A DNA stretch of 64,000 nucleotides. It comes from Bryobacterales bacterium KBS 96. GTDB lineage: Bacteria; Acidobacteriota; Terriglobia; Bryobacterales; Bryobacteraceae. Shown piece after piece: positions 56,450-64,000 of this stretch (position 1 is the stretch's first letter; each line of letters begins with the position of its first letter). The stretch lies in assembly GCA_000381625.1 (NCBI GenBank), contig KB906767.1, positions 2,582,629-2,646,628 on the forward strand. Reading direction: 5' to 3'. The notes under the pieces are model-generated. The model made no database searches. It was given only the letters and a program-made list of their open reading frames with translations, and was not told the DNA's origin. The translations under genes and the position numbers were made by a program.

Positions 56450-57604
56450 ATGCGCGTCGTTCACATCTTTCCTCACCTCCGACCCGGTGGCGCCGAGCGG
56501 GTTCTGGTGCATATTATGAATCACCTCGATCCCTCGCGCTTCGAGGTTTCAGGCATCTGCCTTGCCGGGCGCAATGGGTCCGATCTCGAGCAACTGATCG
56601 AGCGGACTGGCATCCCTGTTCAGTTTCTAGGAAAAAAGCCCGGCTTTGACGCCCGAATGTATACACGCGTGCATGCCGCGCTTCGTCGAGCCGCACCCGA
56701 TATTATCCATTCTCACGTCCATGTACTGCGTTATTTGCTGCCATATATCGGATATAGCCATTTCTTGGGTAAACGTACATGCATGCTTCACACCGTGCAC
56801 AGCCTGGCTGAATTCGAAGTGGAACCACGCGCTCGCTGGATTCAGCGCCTCGCGTTTCGCAATGGAGTGATTCCCGTCGCCGTTGCGCACGAAGTCTCAC
56901 GAAGCCTCGTGCGGCTATACGGAATCTCCGAGCCGGCGGTTATTCCGAACTGCTTGCCTGTCGAGCGCTACCGCCGCCCAGAGATTCCGCGCGATCAATG
57001 GCGTGCCCGGCAAGGCTTTGCGCCCGAATCCGTTTTGCTTACTTGTGTGGCCGGCCTGCGGCCCGAAAAGAATCACGAGCTGTTGCTTAGAGCGTTCTCC
57101 GGAACGGTCGATGGAAGGCGCCGCAGCCATCTTCTACTCGCGGGTGGAGGAGATCAGACAAACCTCCGAAAGCTCGCTGCGGATCTTGGCGTTGCTTCCC
57201 GCGTCCATTTCTTAGGTGTTCGAACCGACATACCGGATCTTCTAGCTGCGTCCGATGTGTTCGTGCTCGCCTCTAAATACGAAGGCAATCCCCTCTGCGT
57301 CATGGAGGCTATGGCCGCCGGTCTCCCCGTGGTGGCGGCTCGCGTTGGGGGTATCCCTGAACTAATTACGGATGGCGTCGAGGGCTTTCTGGTGGCCACA
57401 TCACGGCCCGGTTATCTTGCGAAAGCGATCGATACACTGCTCATCGACGAAGAGCGACGCTCCCAAATGGGTGCGGCCGCAGCGGAGCGCGCCCTCAAGA
57501 ATTTCGACGTAACTCACATGATTGCCGGTTATGAAAGCCTCTATAACGCTACCCTATCGGCGCCTTCCGTGCGTTCTTCCCGGGCAAGCGAGCAGATCCT
57601 ATGA
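56450..57604 (+). CDS. Glycosyltransferase family 4
   Basis: 384 residues. HIFPHLRPGGAERVLVHIMNHL start, VAGLRPEKNHELLLRAF, HFLGVRTDIPDLLAASDVFVLASKYEGNPLCVMEAMAAGLPVVAARVGGIPELI with the E-x-x-x-E pattern. Typical EPS/capsule GT4. Overlaps the downstream ligase/polymerase start (ATGA). Confidence 0.91.
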   Translation: MRVVHIFPHLRPGGAERVLVHIMNHLDPSRFEVSGICLAGRNGSDLEQLIERTGIPVQFLGKKPGFDARMYTRVHAALRRAAPDIIHSHVHVLRYLLPYIGYSHFLGKRTCMLHTVHSLAEFEVEPRARWIQRLAFRNGVIPVAVAHEVSRSLVRLYGISEPAVIPNCLPVERYRRPEIPRDQWRARQGFAPESVLLTCVAGLRPEKNHELLLRAFSGTVDGRRRSHLLLAGGGDQTNLRKLAADLGVASRVHFLGVRTDIPDLLAASDVFVLASKYEGNPLCVMEAMAAGLPVVAARVGGIPELITDGVEGFLVATSRPGYLAKAIDTLLIDEERRSQMGAAAAERALKNFDVTHMIAGYESLYNATLSAPSVRSSRASEQIL

Positions 57605-58905
57605 TCGCTTCGTACGCGCCCGCCGGTTCTGGCAATTCCCGCGCCACACACCCACTGCGATCGCCGCGCCCGCGGAGAGATGCGTCGCTTATTCGCGTTG
57701 CGTTTCTCTTTTTTTGGTGCTTGGTCTTTACGATTCCTTGGGAAAATCTCGTCGTAATTCCCAAACTCGGCACGGTTGCCCACTTGATTGGTTATCTCGC
57801 GCTGGGCATCGGTCTGCTCGCCGTGCTTGATAGGGGCCGCCTGAATCCCACGACTGGCAGCTTCCTTCTCCTCGCGGCATTCGCCTTCTGGAGATGCCTC
57901 AGTTTCCTGTGGACGGCCTCTCCGGAAGCCACCCTGATCGAAATTCAAACTATCCTTCAGATGGTTGCGATGGTGTGGCTACTGCATCAGCTTGCCTTCT
58001 CGCGGAAACGGGTTCTGGCCGTGATGCAGGCTTATGTGCTCGGAACTCTTGTCTCGGCCTGCGATATCATTCATCAATATCTGACGGGCGCAAACCCCGC
58101 TTATCAGTCTCGTTTCACCGCCACCGGCTTTGATCCCAACGAGCTCGCGCTGATGCTGGTTTTAAGCTTTCCGCTGAGCCTCTACCTCGCCAGTTCCACT
58201 CGGAGTCACGCCCTCGTATGGCTCTATCGCGTGCAACTGATGCTCACCGCATCGGCAGTACTGCTAACAGCCTCGCGCGGCCCCTTTCTGGCTTCCTTCG
58301 GACTGGTCCTGTTTTTGCCTGCGGTATTCTTCCGTTCGAGCGAAAAACAGAAGGCCGCCCTGGTAGCCGTTGCTGTCTTAGGCGCTGGTCTTATCTTGTA
58401 TCTGGTTCCCGCTGCCTCCTGGGCGCGGCTTGGCACTATCGGAACACAAGTCTCGACCGGGACGTTCAACGATCGGACGATCATCTGGGAAGCGGGCTTG
58501 AATGTCTTTCGCCAGAACCCCATACTGGGTGTCGGAGCTGGCGCCTTCAGCACCGTTGTGCGCAACTCAACCGGCATTTCCTACGTAGCTCACAACACCT
58601 TTCTTTCAATTCTGGTCGAGCAAGGTTTAATCGGCTTTGGCCTGTTCATCACGTTGTTTATCTATTCAATACGCTCCTGCCTGCGTATGCCCCGTTTTGA
58701 GAGAGCCCTCTGGCTCGCCATGCTGTTGACCCTGGCCATCGGAGTATTTTCTCTCACCTGGGAATACCGCAAACCGATTTGGCTCATCTTTGGGCTAATT
58801 TCGGTCCAAGTATGCGTGGCGAATGCAGCGCCAAAATCTTCGCGTGCTCTCCGCCTGTTTTCCCGGATCGATTCCGCTCAAGCGCCCGTCGCGGCCGGCA
58901 AGTAA
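57601..58905 (+). CDS. O-antigen ligase/polymerase family protein (Wzy/WaaL-like)
   Basis: 434 residues with about ten to twelve membrane helices. The long loop contains the family's RFTATGFDPNELALML, SRGPFLASFGLVLF and RTIIWEAGLNVFRQNPILGVGAGAFSTVV, with AHNTFLSILVEQGLIGF (the His of the ligase pattern). Polymerises or ligates repeat units on the periplasmic side. Start overlaps the upstream GT4 stop. Confidence 0.9.
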   Translation: MIASYAPAGSGNSRATHPLRSPRPRRDASLIRVAFLFFWCLVFTIPWENLVVIPKLGTVAHLIGYLALGIGLLAVLDRGRLNPTTGSFLLLAAFAFWRCLSFLWTASPEATLIEIQTILQMVAMVWLLHQLAFSRKRVLAVMQAYVLGTLVSACDIIHQYLTGANPAYQSRFTATGFDPNELALMLVLSFPLSLYLASSTRSHALVWLYRVQLMLTASAVLLTASRGPFLASFGLVLFLPAVFFRSSEKQKAALVAVAVLGAGLILYLVPAASWARLGTIGTQVSTGTFNDRTIIWEAGLNVFRQNPILGVGAGAFSTVVRNSTGISYVAHNTFLSILVEQGLIGFGLFITLFIYSIRSCLRMPRFERALWLAMLLTLAIGVFSLTWEYRKPIWLIFGLISVQVCVANAAPKSSRALRLFSRIDSAQAPVAAGK

Positions 58906-58907
58906 CG

Positions 58908-60323
58908 ATGATTAACTTCAGTATTTCTGCTCTCTTCTGCCCTTTCGCTTTGTCTCTCTTGATCGTTTCGTCAAGCCCGAGCGCCCGTGGCGCACGCGCC
59001 TCTGATGCGCTCAAGACGCGCGACCCACTCAAAGGCACAGTACTCAACCTGCGGCAATTCGGCAATGCCGGTCGAGGTGGCGATGACACGGCGATCTTTC
59101 GGCGAGGTCTGGCTGAGGCGAGCCGGCGCGGACTAGCCCTCGAAATTCCGGTGACGCGAACTCCGTATCGAATCTCGCCGCTCTATCTCCCGTCTAAAAC
59201 CATCCTGTTGCTCGATTCGGGCGTCACCATCCAGGCGCTACCTGGCTACGCGGACGGTAAAAAGCTTTTCAATATCGTCGACGCGACCGCCGTTCAAATT
59301 GTCGGGTATGGCGCTGTTCTGAAAATGAATCGCGCCGAATACAAGTCGGGGCAATATCGACATTGCCTTTCCATCAACGGGTCCAATTTGGTATCTATTA
59401 AAGGCATTACCTGCCTGAGCCCCGGCGGCAATGGCGTGTATGTCGGCGGCAGCGACCATCAACCATTCAGCGAAGACGTCACGCTGGAGGATATACAAGT
59501 TGAAAATAGCTTGAGCGCCGGCTTGGAGGTCGTATCGGCCCGCAATCTCGCAATTCGCCGCAGCCACTTCATTGGTAGCCACGGATCTGAAACGAGAGGC
59601 GTCCAAAAATCCGCGGCGGCCAAAGTCCCCGGCATTGAACTGAGTCCAAGAGGACCACAAGCCCGCCTTGATAACATCCGCCTGGAAGACGACGCTACAA
59701 CCAATAGTGAAGGGGATGGAATCCGCGTAGTGCTCAGCCGGATTACCCATGACAACGCGCCCGTTAGCGTCACCATCGAACGCCATCGTGACAAAAGCGC
59801 CGGTGACAGCAGTTTCTTCGGTACCGACGATCCCCCATCTGGCAATGCAGTGAGCGGACGTATCGTGTTCGAGGATTGCTACAGCGAATCCGCTCAAAAT
59901 TACGGAGCTGTGTTTTCCTTCTGGAACAGTTCTGGCGCCCGCGTCTCACTCCGCCGCCTGACTGTTGTCGACCCCAACAGCAGCGGCACCACCATGGACA
60001 ATGCCGCGGTAGCTGTGAAACGCGGCGGCGGTGGACACCTGCCCATAGGGAGTGTCGAATTCGTTGGCGCCACGATTCGCGACACGCGACAGCTACCGAA
60101 ACTCGATTACTACTTCAGCTTCGCCGACTATTCCGGCATCGGCATCAAAAATGTAGTTTTTCGCAACCCGGTTCAATTAGTTGGAGCTCGCCATAAACAG
60201 GCTTTAGGGCTCTTTCAAGGCGAAGGGGTAAAAGAGATTCAGCGCCCTGACGATCCCGCCGTGCAAACCCTGTGGCTGAGCGCCGAAAAGCGGGATTCCG
60301 CCAAACGACACCATGCACAGTAA
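58908..60323 (+). CDS. Secreted right-handed beta-helix protein (pectate-lyase-like), copy 1
   Basis: About 471 residues from ATG 58908. Leader MINFSISALFCPFALSLLIVS. Begins with the GDG-type start of pectate-lyase-like helices: LRQFGNAGRGGDDTAIFRRGLAEASRRG, then repeated 20-25-residue coils (e.g. LVSIKGITCLSPGGNGVYVGG, VTLEDIQVENSLSAGLEVVS). Probably cuts, remodels or binds the secreted polysaccharide. Paralogous to the gene at 61638 (shared SVVxDSGVVIQALPGY, YRHCL/FRHCL, NAAVxVKRGGG, IGSVEF patterns). Confidence 0.83.
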   Translation: MINFSISALFCPFALSLLIVSSSPSARGARASDALKTRDPLKGTVLNLRQFGNAGRGGDDTAIFRRGLAEASRRGLALEIPVTRTPYRISPLYLPSKTILLLDSGVTIQALPGYADGKKLFNIVDATAVQIVGYGAVLKMNRAEYKSGQYRHCLSINGSNLVSIKGITCLSPGGNGVYVGGSDHQPFSEDVTLEDIQVENSLSAGLEVVSARNLAIRRSHFIGSHGSETRGVQKSAAAKVPGIELSPRGPQARLDNIRLEDDATTNSEGDGIRVVLSRITHDNAPVSVTIERHRDKSAGDSSFFGTDDPPSGNAVSGRIVFEDCYSESAQNYGAVFSFWNSSGARVSLRRLTVVDPNSSGTTMDNAAVAVKRGGGGHLPIGSVEFVGATIRDTRQLPKLDYYFSFADYSGIGIKNVVFRNPVQLVGARHKQALGLFQGEGVKEIQRPDDPAVQTLWLSAEKRDSAKRHHAQ

Positions 60324-60557
60324 GACTTGCGTCACAAACCTGCTTCCATAACTACTACGCCCAAGTGGAAACAAGGCGAAGGAGTTGAACACCTCAGCCC
60401 TCAGAGGTCAGCGGCGCGCGATGCAACGCCCCCAACCTGTGACTTCGGAATAGTAAGCGGAGACGTCTGGCATTCGTCTTGACTCAACGTAACATTTTTC
60501 GTCACACCACTGACACATTGCAAATCTATACTTTGGCGTTGCCGTGATTCTGTTGCA

Positions 60558-61520
60558 ATGGAAGTAATGCACGAAGAGTTTGAATCGCTTCTCGCATGCC
60601 CGTTGTGTCACGCCGATCTCTATAAAGCTGACAATAGTTACCGCTGTCGAAGCGATGTATGTAAGCAGGACTATCCAGTTATAAATGCAATCCCAATTCT
60701 TATTGCGGAGTCGTTAAGCACATTCACGATCTCAGCTTATCGACAGCAGACACGCACCCACTCAGGACGACTAAAAAAACGCCTGCGATCCTTTATTCCA
60801 AGAATTTCTGCTAACTTCGTCGCTTCAAAAAACCTAGAGGAGTTCGGAGAACGTCTCCTGCTTGAGAACCCCTGCCCGCTTGTGTTGGTTCTTGGCGGCG
60901 CCGAAGTGGGCGCGGGCATGCAAGGGTTACTTCGAAACAAGCGCATTAAATGCATCGAGACCGATATTGTGATTGGGTCGCGGACGGAGATCGTATGTGA
61001 TGCCGGTTATATACCATTGAAAGCGGAATCGGTGGATGGGGTTGTGATTCAAGCCGTTCTGGAGTATATTCCCGATCCGGCCCAGGCCGTGGCCGAGATT
61101 CACCGCGTACTAAAACCTCGAGGAATCGTCTATTCAGAAATGCCGTTTATGCAAGATGTGCACGGCGGACGGTACGATTTCACTCGACTGACGCATCTGG
61201 GACACCTACGGCTCTACCGCCATTTTACTGAGCTCCAAAGCGGGGCATGTGCCGGCCCCGCGACTGCGCTGGCATGGGCGCTGCAGAACTTCTTTCTTTC
61301 ATTTGTGAAATCGCCTTGGCAGCGTGATCTAACGAAGATCGCTAGTGGTTTATTGTTCTTCTGGCTCAAATATTTTGACTACTTACTGGCGCGCACGCCT
61401 GGAGGACTCGACGCGGCAACCGGGACCTTCCTGCTGGCTCAAAAGAGCGACCGTATCATGGCTGACCGTGAATTGATTGCAAGATATAGGGGCGCCGTTC
61501 CGGCAACCGGGATTCTCTGA
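60558..61520 (+). CDS. SAM-dependent methyltransferase with N-terminal zinc-binding (Trm112-like) segment
   Basis: 320 residues. Cys14/17/30/35 (CPLCH ... CRSDVCKQDYPVINAIPIL) form a Trm112-like zinc-binding start. Methyltransferase body: CPLVLVLGGAEVGAGMQGLL (motif I variant), CIETDIVIGSRTEIVCDAGYIPLKAESVDGVVIQAVLEYIPDP, LKPRGIVYSEMPFMQDVHG. Probably methylates a sugar or lipid head of the polysaccharide. It lies between the two beta-helix genes. Confidence 0.83.
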   Translation: MEVMHEEFESLLACPLCHADLYKADNSYRCRSDVCKQDYPVINAIPILIAESLSTFTISAYRQQTRTHSGRLKKRLRSFIPRISANFVASKNLEEFGERLLLENPCPLVLVLGGAEVGAGMQGLLRNKRIKCIETDIVIGSRTEIVCDAGYIPLKAESVDGVVIQAVLEYIPDPAQAVAEIHRVLKPRGIVYSEMPFMQDVHGGRYDFTRLTHLGHLRLYRHFTELQSGACAGPATALAWALQNFFLSFVKSPWQRDLTKIASGLLFFWLKYFDYLLARTPGGLDAATGTFLLAQKSDRIMADRELIARYRGAVPATGIL

Positions 61521-61637
61521 CAAACATTGTCGAGCCATGGCGCGGCTGCTAGACGGGCGACTCTGGATAGTCGTACGGTAGCCTTGGCAACAGCGCCATT
61601 TAAGAAATAGTATACCTGGAAGCTGCTAACTTACAAA

Positions 61638-62909
61638 ATGAGGCACATGGCCTTTTGGCGCAACGCACTTTTCATCTTTTCAGCGGTATTTATCACTCAA
61701 CTTCCGGAACTGTCGGCGAGAGCGATGCCGAATCCCTCGTCTGTTGTCGTGACCTCCTTCGGAACTGTGGGACAGGGCGCGGACGATACCGGTGCTTTTC
61801 AAGCGGCCCTGAACCGGGCGGCGACCAAAGCGCAAACACTCGAAATTCCCGCTGGTACATATAATGTACGGCCATTGTACATTCCCGCAAACTCCTCCGT
61901 GCTCTTGGATGCCGGCGTCGTCATTCAGGCCCTGCCTGGATACCGCAAGACCGACCGCCTCGTGAACATCTCCGATGTTCAGAATGTTTCCATTTCCGGA
62001 ACGCCAGGCCAGAGCATCTTCCGTATGCTCAAATCTGATTACACGACAGGCGAGTTCCGGCATTGCTTGGCGATCGAAGGCGCGACGAACGTAACGATTA
62101 ATGGCATTCAATGCAACGACTCCGGGGGGGACGGCGTATATATTGGCGAGGGGCGACAAGGCTACAGTGCGAATATCAAGCTCTTGGACTCTGAGTTCGA
62201 CAACAACAGACGCCAGGGACTGAGTATCATTTCCGCGAAGAACGTCCTCGTTAGCAATTGCAGGTTTACGAACACAACGGGAACGGCGCCATCGGACGGG
62301 ATCGATATCGAACCGAACCAAGCTAGCGATTTCCTGCAGGAAATATTAATCGACAACAGTAGGTCTATCGGAAACGAAGGAAGCGGCCTCGTTTTCGGAA
62401 TCGAGCGATTGAATGCCGGCAGCCCTCCTGTCTCGATAACGGTCTCGAATTTCAGGTCGGAGAGAAATAAGGGGAGCGGCTTCTATGCCAGCAACGAACA
62501 GGATGGGGCGAAATACAGTGTTCCAGGAACCATACTGGTTACCGACTCAATCTCCATCTCCGATGGCAAATATGGGGCTATCGCTTCCTACTGGGAAGCG
62601 GGCGGCGCGTCATTGACATTTCAGAATCTTACAGTGGTAAATGCTAACGGCTCGAAGAATAACGTAGACAACGCCGCTATTACCGTCAAGCGCGGAGGCG
62701 GAGCGACACACCCGATGGGCAACATACACTTTTCGGGTACTTCTGTTTTTGATACGGCCGGAAACCTCGATTTCTATTTTACTGTACATGACTGGTCCCG
62801 TGTCGGGATAACTCAGTTGCAATTCTTAGACCCCCGAAAACTGATGGGCGCAAAGCGAGGAATTGGATTGCTTAATGGATTGCCGGCGCTCACCGTCAAT
62901 ATAAAGTAA
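61638..62909 (+). CDS. Secreted right-handed beta-helix protein, copy 2
   Basis: 423 residues, leader RNALFIFSAVFITQLPELSARA. Same architecture as the 58908 gene: VTSFGTVGQGADDTGAFQAALNRAATKAQ, NSSVLLDAGVVIQALPGYRK, DYTTGEFRHCLAIEGATNVTINGIQCNDSGGDGVYIGE, GTAPSDGIDIEPNQASDFLQEILIDNS and VDNAAITVKRGGGATHPMGNI. The two proteins are clearly paralogs, differing by a loop of ~40 residues present in copy 1. Either start at 61638 or 61647 is possible. Confidence 0.83.
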   Translation: MRHMAFWRNALFIFSAVFITQLPELSARAMPNPSSVVVTSFGTVGQGADDTGAFQAALNRAATKAQTLEIPAGTYNVRPLYIPANSSVLLDAGVVIQALPGYRKTDRLVNISDVQNVSISGTPGQSIFRMLKSDYTTGEFRHCLAIEGATNVTINGIQCNDSGGDGVYIGEGRQGYSANIKLLDSEFDNNRRQGLSIISAKNVLVSNCRFTNTTGTAPSDGIDIEPNQASDFLQEILIDNSRSIGNEGSGLVFGIERLNAGSPPVSITVSNFRSERNKGSGFYASNEQDGAKYSVPGTILVTDSISISDGKYGAIASYWEAGGASLTFQNLTVVNANGSKNNVDNAAITVKRGGGATHPMGNIHFSGTSVFDTAGNLDFYFTVHDWSRVGITQLQFLDPRKLMGAKRGIGLLNGLPALTVNIK

Positions 62910-63003
62910 GCTCGACTTCTAAATAACCATGGTTGATAGCCGCTGATGGACTCGGCTATCTCTAACGTTGGACGTTTGGCGAGAATATCGGAGGAATCAA
63001 TGT

Positions 63004-63468
63004 ATGCTTATTTTTCGCCGCGATAGAAAAGCTACGGTTTGGACGGGAGTTTTGCCTGTATGGGTTGGGCTTATTCTTTTTTCCTCTACGTCGCTTGCCG
63101 GACAGGTGTCCGATGCTGCATTTACCCGATTTGTGGCCACTCATATACGGCGGCATGACGTCTTTGATCTGTATCATCGCTGGCACGTCTATTTTTTAGC
63201 TGAAAAGGCGGTGCATATAACGCTGTTCATTGTACTCGCATTACTGTTATGGCGCCTTCTGCCGGATATCCCTGGGAAGGTCGTCGTTGTCTTCCTGTGC
63301 GGAGCATCGCTCGGCTGTTGTAGTGAACTTGTGCAGTCGCTGTTCCCGGATCGTGATCCGGCCGTTCGAGACGTACTGATCAATGCCGTGGCAACCGCGA
63401 TTGGAGCAGCGGCAGCATTCTTCTATACACGGCGACAACGTCGCCTAGCGATTCGGATGCTGACTTAG
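63004..63468 (+). CDS. VanZ family membrane protein
   Basis: About 154 residues from ATG 63004, preceded by GGAGG at 62990-62994. Four helices; VanZ signature EKAVHITLFIVLALLLWRLL and LVQSLFPDRDPAVRDVLINAVATAIGAAAAFF. VanZ-like proteins sit at the end of many EPS/glycolipid clusters and are of unknown molecular role. The last gene that can be called in the locus. Confidence 0.86.
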   Translation: MLIFRRDRKATVWTGVLPVWVGLILFSSTSLAGQVSDAAFTRFVATHIRRHDVFDLYHRWHVYFLAEKAVHITLFIVLALLLWRLLPDIPGKVVVVFLCGASLGCCSELVQSLFPDRDPAVRDVLINAVATAIGAAAAFFYTRRQRRLAIRMLT

Positions 63469-63489
63469 TAATGCCCGCCCGATGCGGAC

Positions 63490-63519
63490 AAGTAGGCGCG
63501 TTTTTGGCATCGCCTACTT
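63490..63519. terminator. Hairpin after the VanZ gene
   Basis: AAGTAGGCG (63490-63498) pairs with CGCCTACTT (63511-63519) around a T-rich loop, 22 bp after the VanZ stop. The right side continues only with T then CAACC, so it is a plausible but weak intrinsic terminator of the EPS locus. Confidence 0.5.
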
Positions 63520-64000
63520 TCAACCGCGGCCAAGCCCTCCCGTTTCCTATCGCCTCTTCGATGCATTCCGCATCGATGTGTTGTGCCGATGTGCGCTTCA
63601 GGCAAGGCAGGTCGGCGCCTCGCGCCTGTCTAATTTGGCAGGAAGCCCGAAGTTATCGTAAACCCACAATGCGCATTAGTTGCGGGTAGGCCCGTGCCGT
63701 TCTCAATACACTTGAGACCTTCCCATAGCCGCTCTATCGGCCGCCGCTGCTCCTTTCTCCTGCAATCGCGGCTTGCGCCTCGCGTGTCCCGCCTCGTTTA
63801 GCCACTCCTTGCCCGCGCTCCGAATTCCGTCGCGCCGGCCGGCGTCTGACGAGCCGCTTTCACGCGCGACACCGCCTTCAGTCGGCTCAATCCTCTACAT
63901 CACCCCGACACGGCGTGTCTTCATCGCGTCGAGATTGCGGCGAATTCCGGCTGGATCCTTATGCCGCATCGGACGTGGCGTCTCACGATCTTGGAAATTC
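63520..64000. other. Right-edge region, no callable gene
   Basis: 481 bp without a supported gene. A small hairpin CGATGC-ATTCC-GCATCG lies near 63560-63576. A minus-strand frame open to the right edge stops at 63895-63897 and reads DAMKTRRVGVM at its end; with ~34 codons and no known motif it might be the tail of a gene beyond the window, but I cannot support it. Confidence 0.35.

Noticed and set aside
63471-63689. 72-codon plus-strand frame after the VanZ gene
   Set aside because: Starts in the terminator hairpin, lacks a ribosome binding site and recognisable residues.

Overview
The window looks like a chromosomal segment of an acidobacterium, most likely from the Solibacteres/Bryobacterales side. 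Pointers are a large Oar-type TonB-dependent receptor with a carboxypeptidase-regulatory plug, a membrane-free PQQ alcohol/sugar dehydrogenase paired with a diheme cytochrome c, a GMC oxidoreductase next to a gluconate-2-dehydrogenase subunit-3 protein, many small Tat-exported redox or isomerase proteins, and short palindromic intergenic repeats. This placement is inference from gene content; no rRNA or tRNA gene is visible.

Region 1 (1-34 kb) is a mosaic of metabolic and exported-protein genes on both strands. It opens with the end of a GMC oxidoreductase and its subunit-3 partner, then a broken FG-GAP repeat surface protein (three apparent frameshifts), two small exported proteins and a MEMO-family protein. 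Next come an esterase, a DUF362 protein, an LD-carboxypeptidase, secreted proteins of unknown role, a methyltransferase with a signal peptide, and a GT4 glycosyltransferase preceded by a leftover start of an asparagine-synthase gene. They are followed by a bacilliredoxin, a YidD-type protein fused to other modules, a DUF1684 protein, an SDR and an aldo/keto reductase. The cytochrome c/PQQ dehydrogenase operon and the TonB receptor follow, then a sugar isomerase, an NHL propeller and a MauE-thioredoxin fusion. The region closes with a tightly coupled icd-purE-purK operon, a TPR/coiled-coil protein coupled to rimI, and a small YdcH/DUF465 protein ending in a clear terminator.

Region 2 (34.1-35.8 kb) is about 1.7 kb without a convincing gene. 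Near its end it carries sequences resembling the RfaH ops element, followed by a hairpin.

Region 3 (35.8-63.5 kb) is a long, almost entirely plus-strand exopolysaccharide or capsule locus. It starts with a NusG paralog and a ribbon-helix-helix protein, then export protein, chain-length regulator/BY-kinase, flippase, two deacetylases, several GT4 transferases, a GT4-phosphoglycosyltransferase fusion, a DegT aminotransferase, a membrane-anchored epimerase, a WecA/TagO-type transferase, an O-antigen ligase/polymerase, two beta-helix proteins, a methyltransferase and a VanZ protein. Embedded at 50.2-54.9 kb is a compact cassette: LLM-class flavin monooxygenase, free-standing amino-acid adenylation domain, acyl carrier protein and NodU-type carbamoyltransferase, with a divergent GNAT gene beside it. 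This cassette suggests that the polysaccharide is decorated with an activated, possibly oxidised or carbamoylated amino-acid-derived group. It is the strongest candidate for an undescribed system here.

The last 0.5 kb holds a hairpin and no gene that can be called.
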